From Cryptomeria japonica (Eukaryota > Streptophyta > Pinopsida > Cupressales > Cupressaceae): DNA of 64,000 nucleotides. Below the pieces are notes generated by a model. It saw nothing but the letters and a program-made list of their open reading frames with translations. It did not search any database and had not been told where the DNA came from. Positions 22,041-35,033 of the stretch are shown one piece after another (position 1 is the stretch's first letter; each line of letters opens with the position of its first letter). The position numbers and the translations under genes were made by a program. The DNA lies in assembly GCF_030272615.1 (NCBI RefSeq), contig NC_081408.1:198054841-198118840 (forward strand). Direction: 5' to 3'.

Positions 22041-25000
22041 TTATTTAAAGACATGATAGACTAAATGAGGTATTTGAATATGACATGTTAAATGCTCAAC
22101 TATAAGTGAGATCAAGAACATGTATAAAATGATAAAGATTGAAGAAGAAAAGTCACATGAAATCTTAGAAGAGGGATGAGTGTAATTTATTAGAGCCTTA
22201 TCCCTAGAGGAAAGGACTTTATGATGAATAGGAGATAAAGATTCATAAGTGGATTTAGAAATTTGAGGGGATTCATAAAGAGATTTGTTCATTGCCAAGA
22301 TTTCCTTATGAGGGGAATGAGAGTTGATAGAAGTAGAAGATGATTTAGTTGAAGTGAGATCATCATCACTACTAAATATAGCATTCACATTGAGAGATGG
22401 TCTTTTAGATGCTTTGGTACATTTGCAGGGATTATAGCCGAGTCCAAAGGCATAATTGTGAAAATTAGTCTCTAGAGGAACTTTTATCCCTTGTTCATGA
22501 GCGCCACAACCATTTCCATGATACCCATGCTTAGCAAAAATGCGAAAACCACGACCATAATGATCAGCCATTTCAGAAAGAGAAGGCAGTTTTTCATAAG
22601 ACAAAGAATCAAACTCTTCAGAATTAGAAGTGTGAGGAGAAGAAGTTTGAGAAGCGGCCACAAAATTATTGCTCATAGGTTCAGGTAAGATTGATTGATT
22701 TTTAGTTTCTTCCTTCTTTTTAACTTTAAACTCTCTAGGAGGAACCCTATACTCACCTACAAAGGTGGGATTAAAGTCAAGAGATCCCCAATCGTCATCT
22801 GTGAGAACCTTCTCAGGATCAAAAGCCTTTTTATGCGTATATTCAAGTCGAGAAGGATCTTCTTCAAGAGTTTCAGACTCATCCAAAGAATTTTGATTAT
22901 CAGAGCGTAAGGATTCATCCATAGGTATCTTGTTCAACGAGTCATCACTAGAAGAGGAAGGCTTAGAAGAACTCCCTTTGGAAGTAGATGTTTGCAAACA
23001 AGCTTGAAAATTAGTATCACCTATCAAGGTATATGTCTTATTGTTATAAATGAATTTAACTTGTCTATGCAATGTAGAGGGGACAACTTGCATACTGTGA
23101 ATCCAAGGTCTCCCTAATAACAAGTTGTATGTTAGATTTCCCGACATAACATGGATAGGAGTAGGCAAAGTAACGGGTCCCACTGTGATGGGTAAGGTGA
23201 TAATACCTAATGAAGGCTTAGCCACATTATCAAAGCCTCGAATGGGACGAGAGTCAGGCTCAATAAGGGATGTATCCACATTCATCTTATGCAATAGATT
23301 AATGCTACACACATTAAGGCCAGAGCCATTATCTACCAGTGTTCATCTTATAGAAATGTCATTTATGATAACCACAATCATCAAGGGATCATATTGATGT
23401 TGAATTTCACTAGTAGGCAACTCATCTTGAGTAAACACAATTTGAGCTTTAGGATTCATCATAGAGTTAACCAAAGACACTATATTACTAGATGTATTAG
23501 GTGGAGGAACATTCAAATCTTTCAAGGCATCTTGTAACATTCCATGATGAGCGGAAGAAGCTTGGATCAAATCCCAAAGGGATATCTTGGCAGGAGTAGT
23601 TTTAAGTTGTTCTATGAGATCATATTCCTTACCAAGAACTTGTGAAATCCGTGGAGCTTGAGGAAGAATAGGTTGGGAAGGAGGAAGTGAAGTTGGGATA
23701 ACTGGAGGAGGATTAGGTTGCCTATTGTTTCTAGTATTATAAGTATGGGCAACCGCATGATAACTCTCTCTAGTCAATTGCTTAGCATACTCATAAGGGC
23801 TCTTAGAGGAATAACCTCCTTGCACAGTAATAACAGGTTTCTTAGGAGTGCAAAAAGAATCATTAGCATAACCACCTTGAACCACTAAGATAGGCTTATT
23901 TAAAGGTTGAGAATTTTGAGAAGGACAAGCACCTTGGACAGTGAAGAGAGGTTTGTTAGGTGTTTCATTCACATGTATCAAATTGATTGAGGATGGTTTA
24001 GAAGAATGAACAAAAATGTTGGAAGAATTATTGATAGTCTTCTCTTGCACTAAAATCTTATCACAGATTAGATCAATTTTAGGAGAGAGACAAGGGATAG
24101 GCATTGATGTTCTAGTAGGAAGAGTAATACTAGGAAAGGTCATATCATCCTCTATCATCAAAGGATCTACATGGGGAATAAACTCTCTAGGAGAAGGATT
24201 AACATTACTCTCTAAAGTCTCACTTTTGAGAGGGAGATCTTTGAAAGAGATGTTAACCATCTTGCTTTGAACTAGGGTATCCATATGAGTAGAACCAAAT
24301 TGAGGAGAGGGAGATGCTTTATTTTTAGAGGGAGAATAATTGAGATTCAAGGAAGGTGAGAAACTATCAAGGGAGTTTTCAATCTTGATTTCATCCCCTT
24401 TGGCTAGGGGTAAAGAATAATCTATACCTTCTTCTAATGGTTCATCCCAAATAGTGAGGTTGTTGAAAGGAAAGTTTGAAGTGTTGTCAATTTCGGGAGA
24501 GGAGATAAAATTGTTTATTAATTCTGCATCCTTAGGAGGGAGAGCATCAATAGATGTGTTAAACTCATCCTCTTTCCTCAAAATATGTGCAATAGGGGAG
24601 AGAGAATTAAGGAAATTGCTTATTATTTCATCTTCTTTCTCTAAGGGATGCTTATGGGTAAGACCAACTTTAGGAGAAGGGTAAGCATTTACCATTAATT
24701 CATCATCTCTAGTGGGAATTTTGTTGGAAAAGGAAAGGCCATCACTAGGAAATGTAGGGATAATGTCATCTTCTTGCACAAAAGGATCCTCATGAAGGGA
24801 GTGTTTTTTAGGAGACACAAAGGCATCAAGGGCATCATCCAACAAAGCATGAACATATCTATTAAAAGGTTTATCTTTTGATTCAAAAGGAGATATCTCT
24901 TCATAGAGGGGATCATTGAAAACAACCATGTTACTAGATTTAGTGGAAGAGCTGATAGGAATGTACCCTTGAGAGGAATCATTCGACTTATCTTTCTCAT

Positions 25001-25181
25001 CACAACAAAATGGCATAGTAACAATGTTTATGAGTTTTTGGTAAAATGAAGGTTTGGTATATTTAGGTTTCAAAAATTCATCTAAAGCTTCATCTAACTC
25101 ATAATCATCACAAATACGAACATCTTGCAAATCAAAATCTGACATTTTGAAATTGCATAAAATTTTAAACACACAATGCAA
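22041..25181 (-). pseudogene. R4 ORF: low-complexity Gag-like protein + retropepsin + G-patch, one in-frame stop
   Basis: A single frame of 1,047 codons is broken only by TGA at 23343-23345. The likely start is the Met at 25181, or MSDFDLQDV 12 codons later. The N-terminal 600 residues are Ser/Pro/Asp-rich, with three copies of a KP-x3-VQG(G) motif and no zinc knuckle. After the stop come the protease flap and active site (LVDNGSGLNVC, then LLLGRPWIHS; about 23040-23340) and, further on, a G-patch-like segment (GFRIFAKHGYHGNGCG to FGLGYNP, about 22425-22575). Tat-lineage Ty3 proteases have this appearance. Reverse transcriptase, RNase H and integrase are absent, so the protein could package or process but not copy the element. 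CGA to TGA explains the stop; programmed readthrough is possible but unsupported. Confidence 0.8.
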
Positions 25182-25282
25182 AGAAACACACTTTTTTTTT
25201 TCTTTTTAATGAAAATGAAATGAAAACACAGTAAATCTAGATCTAGATCTAACAAATGCAATGCAAGAGGAAGCAATGATAG

Positions 25283-25301
25283 ATTCACGTCGGGTTCACC
25301 A
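25283..25301 (-). other. R4 primer binding site, non-Met type
   Basis: The minus strand reads TGGTGAACCCGACGTGAAT, 3 nt inside the 5' LTR. It starts with the obligatory TGG. I could not assign the tRNA from memory. R6 has nearly the same site. Confidence 0.75.
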
Positions 25302-25304
25302 AAA

Positions 25305-26979
25305 TGTGTAGGAGAAAAAGTGACACTAAGCAAACATGCCCTAATCTCACTTTTAACCACACACTTGTGGAATACGAAAGAGCCCAGAGGTATCACACAA
25401 TTGGCTACTTCTTCTTGTGAAAGAGAGAGCCACGGGCTACCTATTAGGATTTCTATTCCTTTGTTGTAATTTGAAAGATAAAATGATGCAAGTTCAATTC
25501 CTAACCCCAAAATGCAAGTATGAACTAATGACAAGATTGCAGAATTGAACTTAAACAATGGAAAGCAGAAAGCTGTAAACACAAGGACAAGACAAGAATG
25601 TAAATGCATACCCGGTGTTAAAATCTGAGTGAAAATGTTCGGGACGGGGGCGTGGGCGCCACTGTCCTGATTCTGCCCCTGAAACTGCTCCAAAAACTGT
25701 TGTTTTTGCACTCTAGAAAAGCTGTCAAAAATGCTGAAAATGCTGTCTGTCAGGAGGATCAGGGCGCCCAGCACCCCTGTCCCAGGGACCAGGGCGCCTA
25801 GCGCCCCTGTCCTGGTAGGACCAGGGCACCCCACGCCCCTGTCCTGGTCTTTTGCTCTGAAATTTGGTGTGGAGTGCTATCTTGACCTGCTTTTCCCGGA
25901 TCTGTCACTTGCGGCATCGTCCGAGTCTCGAAACCTACACTTATATCTGAAAAGGGTATGGGCGGCTATATAGGGTTTTGCCTTAGTCAAACCCCCGCTT
26001 CGGTGATTTCCACCTCCACGAATAGCCAAGTTGTATTGTAAAATGTATTGTGTGTGCAGACCTAGTGTGTGTGCAAGGTCCTTAAATGCAAGAAAGCAAA
26101 CTAGAGCAACCTAGAAAGTAAACCCTAATTGCTTGTAAATGATAATGTAAATGCTCTAAATCAAGATGCAAAGTGATCTAAAGCATGAATAAAGGATATA
26201 TTGAAGCTTATGCAAAGACATGAAAACAACATGAAATCATACCCAACCCTTAAGGGAGGAGTACAAGCCAATCTTCAGTCGGTAATCTCCTATTGTTCTT
26301 CAATGTCTCCCAAGCCCTAAATGAATGAAATTGATGAATGCTTGATGGATGGATGTTGAATGTTATTGAAGTCTTCAAAAATCTGCTCTTTCGCTGCATA
26401 GAAGGTCCTCCAAAGCCAAAATTTGGATCCTTTCAAATGAAGAAAGAGAGCTCTTATATATGAAACCCTAGGTCTTAATTTCAACTTTTGGCCGACCTAG
26501 AGATTGAATATCCCGCCAATTTCTTGGGGTTAAGCTTTATTATATGATTCGATCGCGCTCCTAAAATTTTAGGAAAAATGTCCGGGACCATGTGCACTCC
26601 GGGCGCCATGGTCCCGACAACTTTTCACCAAATTTTCAGGGCCATCGGATATGATGATTTTAGAGAGAATCCTGAAGTTACAGCTGATTTTGAGATGTTT
26701 TGACCCCTGAAATCAAGCCCCCAAGTTCAAAATAGGACCTAATTAGGGTTTTTGATTAAATGATGTATAGGAGGAATAAAATGAAAAGGGCACACTTTGA
26801 TGAAAGGGCCCAACTTTATGATGTGGGAGATGATAAAATAGGACCTTAGACCTAATTAATTTAATTAATTAAGCGCTAAGGGGAAATGCAATTCAAAATG
26901 CAAAATGCGCCAAGGCGGGTGCTAAACTAGGTGTGAAATTGTACAACCCTAGCAAGTGCGTACAATTTACGATTCTACA
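25305..26979 (-). repeat. R4 5' LTR
   Basis: Direct repeat of 18653-20345. A TATATAA box reads on the minus strand at 26454-26461. A GGGACCATG/CATGGTCCC inverted pair (26584-26592 and 26607-26615) can fold into a hairpin with a GGCGCC-containing loop. Confidence 0.93.
25754..25848. repeat. GC-rich short array in R4 5' LTR
   Basis: Counterpart of 19102-19194, with three GGACCAGGGCGCC-type units. Confidence 0.8.
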
Positions 26980-27015
26980 ACAACTCTAAATTATCATGTA
27001 AATTTTATTTCATTT

Positions 27016-27040
27016 ACCCTAGCCCTACCCGGGCTAGGGT
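27016..27040. repeat. Inverted repeat in R3 3' LTR
   Basis: Perfect 10-bp arms ACCCTAGCCC and GGGCTAGGGT with a 5-nt spacer. The identical structure is at 35728-35752 in the other LTR. Confidence 0.85.
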
Positions 27041-27142
27041 TTAATCTCTTTAATCTTTTATTACCTCTAAAATTCCACAGGGCTGAAAAACGACGGCGAC
27101 CATTTTTATTCAAGGTTTGAAGAAGGTGAAGGGCCGAGGGCG

Positions 27143-27350
27143 CCACTGTGTGAACGCACAATGGCAGCGCGGCACCACTCTGTGTCCACACAGTGGGCGC
27201 TGCTTGCGGCTCGCACCACTGTGTGTCCACACAGTGGGCGCTGCTTGCGGCTCGCACCACTGTGTGTCCACACAGTGGGAGCCGAAGCGGCTTGCACTGT
27301 GTGTTCACACAGTGGGCGCCGTGCGGGCCACACTGTGTGTACACACAGTG
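27143..27350. repeat. Array of six near-palindromes (CACTGTGTG...CACACAGTG) in R3 3' LTR
   Basis: Six units start at 27143, 27175, 27216, 27257, 27295 and 27331, 32 to 41 bp apart. Arms are conserved while the centre varies (AAC, TC, TC, TC, TT, TA). The last unit, CACTGTGTGTACACACAGTG, is a perfect 20-bp palindrome. Spacers are GC-rich (GGCGCTGCTTGCGGCTCG). The array is also in the other LTR, so it was part of the element when it moved. Confidence 0.92.
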
Positions 27351-30119
27351 GGGTCCGCGTGGATCCCAAAATTCCACTTTTTTTTAATTTAGTTTTTTTT
27401 TTTAAATATATTATATATAAATATATATATATATATTTATATTTATATAAATTTATATATATAAAAGTTTTAAGGGTGAATATATATAAAAATATATATA
27501 TTTTTTATAAGATTTACATACAAAATTTTAAACAAGATAACAAAGGGAAAGCATTATGTAAATCAAAATTTCATGTGCACAAATAAATGTATATGTATAT
27601 ATATATATATATAAATAATTGGTATATAAACTTAGGCTCTTTTATTTATTTATTTTAATTGCTGATAAAAGAAATTGAAGTAGATCTTTTGCTAAACTTT
27701 TATTCTAACACATTTTTTTCTTAAAATACATCATACTATTCTGAATAAAACACATTCATTGATTTTTCCACTAATAAAACAATTACTTAAAACACCCTTA
27801 TTCTTTTTAAATACTTAGGATCTTTCAGCAAAATAACTCATACTTTTCAACAAGTAGAATATAGATAAAATTTATTTGAAAACTAATTTTTCCATAATAC
27901 AAAAGAAGCTTTTGCATGCAACTCAAGCAGGCTTTTCTTTTTCTGAAACAAAAATAGAAGTAGAAATAAAACAAGCTTTTTTACAACTCCAAGATATTCT
28001 GCAAATTTTACAGGATGTTTCTTTGTTTAGCTACAACAATAAACCTCAAGTCTATTTTCAAGAATTACAACTTGCCTCTCATTTCTATGAATGAGGGCAT
28101 ACTTCTGAATCAAATTAAAACAAATATTTGCAAATGGATTTAAGTATCTTCAACAATAATCTTCTGTATCTTTTCATGGTTCCTATTCTCTTCTCCTGAC
28201 TTTCCTGCATAATAGAACACAAATATGACCACAAAGTGCTCACCTCCCAGCCTAGGCTAACTGGTAGCCACCCTCGAGCTCGGAGAACCAATTCCTAGAC
28301 GGGTAACAAAGAGGCAAACACATAGAAGGCAAATACATACAGATTTTCAGACACAATCCCAACTTGGCTTCACAGCACCACACTTTGGTGATGATCTTTT
28401 CAAAGGGTGGTAGTGGACCAATACCCTGAGGAGAACTGCAAGTAAGAAATAAACAAGAAGCCACCTCATGGCACAATAATTATATCAAGAATCTCAACCC
28501 CTTATTCCTTATGCCCCCCAAAGGCATTCTAGCCTTATTTCCCTCATTATGACCCCCATTGCACAAACAGGCCATGCGGCAAAGGTCACACAAAGATCCC
28601 TTGTGATCGCTCTCAAAAGAGAGTCTCTCACTCGACGGTTGTCACTGCTACCACCCACAAGATCCTCTTCTCTCCCAAGAGTAAGAGGTCTTGAGAAAAC
28701 TCCCAAAACACAAACAAATCATAATGCAAAATACCAAATGAATTTCAAAAAGAAACATTCAAGAACACAGATTTCTTACACCAACATACTTCCAGACATA
28801 AGCAAGAAGAAGACATTACAATGAATAATTGAAACCAACCTTAATCTGCCCAAAGGTATTATGATAGTTGAGGAAGAGCTGCCCAATCCACGAATCTTTT
28901 TCCTTCTACCCTTAGTCAATTTTTCTATTCCATCCTATTATTTTCTTTTCAAAATTTCTCGTCTCCAAAAATGGAGAGTGGGTGATTACCCTCCAATTCT
29001 CAAAAATCTTCCTTAAGAAGCTCATTCTCTGAGTTCTCACAAGTTTCTAAAAACCAAAAAGGAAAAAAAAGCAGAATGCAAAAAGACTCTCATTCCAAAA
29101 GGAAAAATCTTAATTAGATTTAAACTTCTAATTTTCAATTTTCGCACAACTCAAAAAAGCCAATTTTTAAAGCGTCAAAAAGATCATTTAAAAGTAGAAA
29201 CTTGCCTAAAATTACCCCTAACCCCTAGGTATACCTTATGGGATTTAGGAAACCCTATTAAACTACCCCTAGGTGTTCATTTAACCCATTTTAAACCCCT
29301 CTGAAGTTTATTTTCGGGTCAAACATATGTTGACCACCCCAAATATTATATTCCCAAAGTATTTATGACAACACATTATTTTATTTACGAAGAGCTATAA
29401 TTAAACACTTTCCCACCAAGAGACCAAATAAAACATGTTAAATTTAAATCCACACATGTGTCAAGTGACACAAATAAAACACTTTTACAAAATAAAACAT
29501 GAATTTGTCTCTTGTGGTTTTACACATTAAATTTAAATAACACTTAACACTCATGCAGCATATACTGTTACGAATAAAATACAACACAAATGGGGTGTTG
29601 TCTCTCCAAATAGACAACCCCTGGCTTACGAACATACATAAGTCTAGGTTTGGTTCTCCGTAATTTCCATGGTCACATGGTAAATTTCCTGCGCATCTCA
29701 TTTAACACATTAGTACTTTCAAATATCCACATATAATATAATTCAAAGGAATAACAATACACATCATCACTTGCATACAATTTTCATCTCCACAGATTAT
29801 ATACGTCTTTTATCAAGCAAATTCACATAAGCAATTTCATCCCAATTCACATAACTAACCATACATCATAGTTCTATATTCATCGTATAGTCCTGCAAAT
29901 CCAATAACGACATCTATCATTGCAATATCATCCTATCTAAAAATCATGTAGTGTTCTATCTCATAAAGCATGTAAGTAATTCACCAAATCATAGCAATGT
30001 TATCCAAATCCTGAAATCATATAAGTTCTAAGTCTCAAAAAGCATCAAAATAAAGTATTCATAATAGTCTAAAAATAAAATCCACTGAATGTCAGACTGA
30101 GTCGAGGTGAGGCCTCACA

Positions 30120-30131
30120 TCCTCCCCCTCT
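30120..30131 (-). other. R3 polypurine tract
   Basis: The plus strand reads TCCTCCCCCTCT, so the minus strand is AGAGGGGGAGGA. It overlaps the gag-pol stop codon, leaving no 3' untranslated spacer before the LTR. Confidence 0.85.
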
Positions 30132-33100
30132 AGGCATGAACTTCCTCTTGGAGCTCATTAAAGAGGTGGGGGTACTCTGATCTCATACGTGCTGCGTCCT
30201 CCCATGAAGTCGTAACCTCATCATAACAATCCCACTGGACCCTAACCTGGTCCAGCTCTCGACCTCGAAGGGCCAATGTCTGGCGTGCCAAAATGCGAAT
30301 GGGCTCCAAAGCTAGCTGCCCGTCTGACTCCACCTGTAAGGCATCCCAATCTAAAATGTGAGACTCATCATAGATATACTTTCTCAAAATTGAAACATGA
30401 AACACATCGTGGATGCGTGACAGGCTAGGTGGCAAAGCTAAACGGTAGGCAACTGGGCCTATCCTCTCCAGAATCTCAAAAGGTCCTGCAAAGTGAGGTG
30501 CGAGCTTAGAACCCTTTCCGTAACGGATTGGACTCTTATGCGGTCGCACTCTCAAGAAAACTCTCTCTCCAACCAAGTAGCTACGATCTATCCTCTTTGC
30601 ATTGGCATATTTCTTCTGTCTATCCTAAGCCTCTTTGAGACGCTGCCTAATCAAATCCACCTGCTGTTCCATATCCCGAACTAACTCAGGACCAATAGCA
30701 ACTCTATCCTCTATGCGATCCCAGCTCAAGGGCGTCCTGCAAGGCCTGCCGTATAGTGCCTGATAGGGTGGCATCCCCAAAGAAGTGTGATGCCCATTGT
30801 TATAGGCAAACTCCACTAAGGGAAGATACTCCTCCCACCAGGTCTGATGATCCATGATGTACATGCGAAACATATCCTCTAACACCTGATTGACCCTCTC
30901 TGTCTGACCATCTGTCTCTGGGTGATAGGCTGTACTGAAATTGAGCTTAGTGCCCATAGCTGCCTGTAATGACTTCCAAAAGGAAGAAGTGAAAAGAGAA
31001 TCCCTGTCAGATATAATCTTGCGGGGCACGCCATGAAGTCTAACAATGTCTCGCAAGAACACCTGTGCTACTGCTGGAGCTTTGAATGTAGTACAGACTG
31101 GTGAAAAGTGAGCTACTTTGGTCAACTTGTCAACTGTCACCAAGATAGCATCATGGCGACGAGAAGACATAGGAAGACCAATGATGAAATCCATGGATAT
31201 AGTATCCCACTTCCACTCTGGTATAGCATGAGACTGAAGCAACCCTCCTGGATGGCGGTGCTCCGCCTTTACCCTCTGACACTCGAGGCATCGAGCTACT
31301 ATCTCAGCAATGAGCTGCCGCATTCCTGGCCAATGATACAACTGCCTCAAGTCAGCATGCAACTTCTTAACCCCGAGATGCACTGCATAAGGATATCTAT
31401 GAGCTTCCATGACAATGAACTCTCGCAACCCTTCGGAGGAAGGTACATAAATGCGCCCTCTATGGCGTAACAGTCCATCGGATTCCAAAGAATAATCCAC
31501 ATATTTCCCTTCTAGAGTACCCTGAGAACGTAATACCTGACAAACCTCTGCATACCATCCATCCTCTGACAAGTGCCGAAGTATACGGTCTCTCAAGTCT
31601 GTGCCCATGGATATGGTGTAAACCTCGTGATGTCTCCTACTCAAGGTATCTGCAACTACATTTTCCCTACCTTTGATGTAGTGAACATCAAAATCATATT
31701 CGCACAAGAACTCCATCCATCTCCTCTGACGGGCATTAAGGTTCGGCTGAGTGAAGATGTACTGAAGACTCTGATGATCTGAATGCAACTCGAAGTGATG
31801 TCCTAAAAGGAAGTGTCTCCACCTCACAAGTGCATGCACTACTGCTGCAAGCTCAAGGTTGTGAGTGGGATAATTAAGTTCATGAGTCTTAAGTTTCCTA
31901 GACTCAAAAGCTATGGCCCTACCATCCTGCATAAGAACTACCCCTAAACCCTCTAGAGAAGCATCTATACAAACCATGAAGTCAGCTAAAGGATCTGGTA
32001 CAACAAGGATAGGAGCACTAGTAAGTGCCTTCTTGAGTTCCTGAAAGGCCTTCTCGCACTTCTCTATCCACTCAAATTTCTTCCCTTTATGCTGAAGAGA
32101 AGTAATAGGGTGTGCGACTCTAGAAAATCCCTCGACGAAACGTCGGTAATACCCTGCTAAGCCCATGAAACTCCTGACCTCTGTCACACTGGTAGGCACT
32201 GGCCAATCCATAATAGCCCTAATCTTTGATGGGTCAACTGAGATCCCATCACCGGAAATAACGTGCCCAAGGTACTTAACCTCAGACCGAAAGAAAGCAC
32301 ACTTTGATAGGCTGCCAAACAACTGATTATCCCGCAAACACTGCAATACCTGTTTCAGGTGCTCCTCATGCTCCTTCTCATTCCGAGAATATATCAGTAT
32401 ATCATCAAGGAACACAACAACAAAATGGTCCAGAAAGGTACGGAACACCCCATTCATGAGGCTCATAAAAACTGCTGGTGCATTCGTAAGTCCGAACGGG
32501 ACTACGGTAAACTCATAGTGACCATATCTAGTGCGAAATGCGGTCTTGTGGATATCACTTTCCACTATTCTCAAGTGATGGTATCCTGACTTTAGATCTA
32601 TTTTGGAGAAGACCTTGGCACCCTGAAGCTGGTCAAATAAATCATCAATTCTGGGCAAAGGATATCGGTTCTTGATGGTTACTTTATTCAGCTGTCGATA
32701 ATCCATACATAATCGGAGAGATCCATCCTTCTTCTTAACAAAGATGACTGGTGCACCCCAAGGGGATATGCTAGGACGAATATGACCCTTCTCAAGAAGT
32801 TCCTCAAGCTGAATTTTAAGTTCATTAAGCTCATTTGTGGTCATCCTATAAGGCGCTCTGGAAACTGGCTCGGCTCTTGGTACTAGGTCTATATGAAAAT
32901 CAATCTCTCTACGGGGAGGCATTCCTGGTAACTCTGAAGGAAATACATTTGAATATCCCTTAAGGATAGGATGGTCATCGAGTGATGTTTCTTTTTCCTC
33001 CTCTTCTCCTCTGTCACTGATAGTGATAACAAAAAGCTGACATCCCTTCCGCATGCTCCGCTTAAGCTGCATTGCGGAGATCATACGAAGAGACACGGGC

Positions 33101-34917
33101 CTCTGAATCCCGGCGATAACTATGGGCGAACCATGATCATCCTCACACTCGATCTTTTTTAGACGACAATCCATCTTAGCTCTGTTGGCATAAAGCCAAT
33201 CCATGCCAAGTACGATTCCGTAAGATCCAAGTGGAGTCACTCTAAGGTCTACTAAAGTGGTGGTCTGGCCAATCTGCAGCTGACATGCCCTAACCTCTGA
33301 TTCCACTAACACTCTAGCTCCTGAAGCTAATTCCACTTCCCAACTGACACCCTGTCTAGTTGCCACTAGCCCGCAACGCTCCACAACCGATGGAGATATA
33401 AAGGAGTCAGTAGCTCCTGAATCAAACAAAATAGATACATTGTTACCTTTGATTATACCTGTAGATTTGATAACTGTGACCTGATGCTCAGCCTGGCGGT
33501 TGTCAACCGCTGCGAATACTCTATGGGACCTGCCCATATCACCAATTGTCGGCTCTTAAGCGGCCATCCGCTGACTCCCTACTACCTGTCCCTAAGGGCA
33601 ATCCCTCGCCATATGCCCCATGGCTCTACACGTAAAGCAAACACCCCATGCCTGGAACTGGGCACCCTAAGGCCTAGAGAATGCCTGACCTCCTGTCCTA
33701 CTGGATCCGCTGTACCCACCCCTGGAGGATTGTTGAGTCCCCGTCAGCTATGTGTACTGCCCCTGTGCTCTCTGATCACGTTTCTATCCCTGAGTTTGCC
33801 ACTGCTTGGACTTGGAGCCCTGCTGATACTGTGGAGGCTTCTGCCTCTGGTTCTGTGGTGTCTATTGTGGAGGAGGGGGTTTGGAGAACCCCTGAGAATT
33901 TCGGTTGTTCCCTTTCCAATGTGATTTCTGGAATCCATAAGTCTGAGGTGTGGGATTTCGGTTCTGAAACCGATCCCTATTGTCCTGTGGTCTAACCTGA
34001 ATTTCCTCAGCAATCAGTGCCTTCTCTACAGCAACCCAAAGGCTCTCTGGGGTGGACATCCTAACAGGTCCGGCTATACCAGCATTTAATCCCCTGATGA
34101 AGCAGTTTACAAGAAGTTTCTCATCCTTTAGATAATCTACATAAGGCAACAACTCAAAGAATTTACTCTCATACTGGGTTACTGACAAGCCTTTTTGTTG
34201 GAGATTATGAAATTCGTCTATACGACGCTGCCTGAAGTGTTCTGATAGGTACCTCTCATAGAACCTCTCTGTGAATATCTCCCAAGTGAGTGTATCAGGA
34301 ACTAATCCGCATTTGTACTCTTCCTGTCTCCACCAAGTGGAGGCTGTCCCTCTCAAAAGATGAACTGCAACACGTGCTTTCAAGTTGCTCTCATAAGAAC
34401 GCAACGCAAAGCACCTCTCAAGACTCAGAAGCCATGCCTCGGCCTCTACTCCATCTGTAGAACCTCTGAAAGATGGTGGTTGGAGGTGCATGACCTCCCT
34501 GATGAGATCCCCTGGATCTCGACGAGCTCTCTCAAAATAAACTGGTTCCACCGCTGGAGGTGGTCCTGGCATATGCACAGACTCTGGCTCATTACCACCC
34601 TGACTCTCTACAGGAATCAGAGCTGGGCTCTTGCTTCGTTCTCTATCAACAGATCTATGACTCCTAGAGTCATGACTCCTAACCTGAGGGTTCTCTGCTG
34701 GGATCCTTTCTTGAACAATGCCAATAAGATTCTAAATGGCTGCGAAGAGGTCTCGGTTAGGTTCATTTGGTTGTTCGGGAGGTGCTCCTGGGTTCTCCTC
34801 TGGAACCGATGCCTCCCTCTCTACCTCCTCACGTGCTATGCACACACGTCTAGGACCCCGTCTGCGCTTGTGAGCTTGTCGCGTCGTCGGTGGCATCCTA
34901 AGAGGAAAATAAGGCAA
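30130..34917 (-). pseudogene. R3 gag-pol (chromovirus polyprotein), eight nonsense mutations, no frameshift
   Basis: One frame of 1,596 codons starts at Met 34917 (or MPPTTRQ at 34896). Order: Gag (retrotrans_gag-like, LRGTASTWWRQE, about 34580-33900); zinc knuckle CFTCRAMGHMARDC (about 33600-33640); protease [10 protein letters not shown] (Asp near 33423); reverse transcriptase with FLDD (32401-32412) in place of YxDD; RNase H ([12 protein letters not shown]); integrase with HHCC (about 31380-31270) and D-D-E ([23 protein letters not shown]); and a chromodomain end (VRVQWDCYDEVTTSWEDAARMR). Stops lie at 34732, 33862, 33784, 33748, 33667, 33592, 33556 and 30625 (seven TAG, one TAA). Most fit CAG or CAA mutated to a stop. 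No indel breaks the frame. It would encode all proteins needed for copying and chromatin-targeted integration; this copy is dead. Confidence 0.93.
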
Positions 34918-35033
34918 AACAATTAATTTATTTCTTTTAGAATAAATTCAATTAAATTCAAAAATTGATTTAACATAATAATTTTAAATATTCTAAGGCA
35001 AAACGTAAGTGAGTAAGGATCCTAGTGTGGAAA

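Larger units (their letters stand above)
18653..26979 (-). mobile_element. R4: pol-less Tat-like Ty3 element inserted in an R3 LTR
   Basis: A complete 8.3-kb element with LTRs of 1,693 and 1,675 bp (TGTGTAGGAG to CTACA in plus-strand reading). A perfect 5-bp target duplication ACAAC lies at 18648-18652 and 26980-26984; the empty site reads ATTAACAACTCTAAA in the other R3 LTR at about 35690. Coding is on the minus strand. The primer site is TGGTGAACCCGACGTGAAT, not the tRNA-Met type. The interior has one long ORF with a protease and a G-patch-like motif but no reverse transcriptase, RNase H or integrase. The LTR copies differ little, so R4 is young compared with R2. Confidence 0.93.
17957..30119 (-). 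repeat. R3 3' LTR, interrupted by R4
   Basis: The two parts 17957-18652 and 26980-30119 together match 35053-38755. The ends are TGTCATACCC (plus-strand reading) and GGCCTCACA. The LTR carries TA microsatellites, a perfect-arm inverted repeat and the palindromic CACTGTGTG array. Small open frames inside it recur in both copies but show no protein family. Confidence 0.92.

Noticed and set aside
23343-23345. Programmed TGA readthrough in R4
   Set aside because: No known readthrough context follows the stop, and a CGA to TGA change is simpler; kept only as a question in the R4 finding.
27016-27040. Telomere-like ACCCTA words
   Set aside because: They are arms of a single inverted repeat inside an LTR, not a tandem telomeric array.
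27143-27350. Regularly spaced palindromic repeats resembling a CRISPR array
   Set aside because: The spacers are themselves repeats, there are no cas genes, the setting is a plant LTR, and the same array occurs in the sister LTR.
26994-27586. ORFs of 87-141 codons on both strands across the R3 palindrome array, also at 35706-36100
   Set aside because: The GC-rich periodic repeat has few stops in any frame; frames overlap in several registers and show no protein motif.
32359-32589. Plus-strand ORFs inside R3 pol (also 31108-31470 and 33484-33995)
   Set aside because: Shadows of the well-supported minus-strand gag-pol frame.
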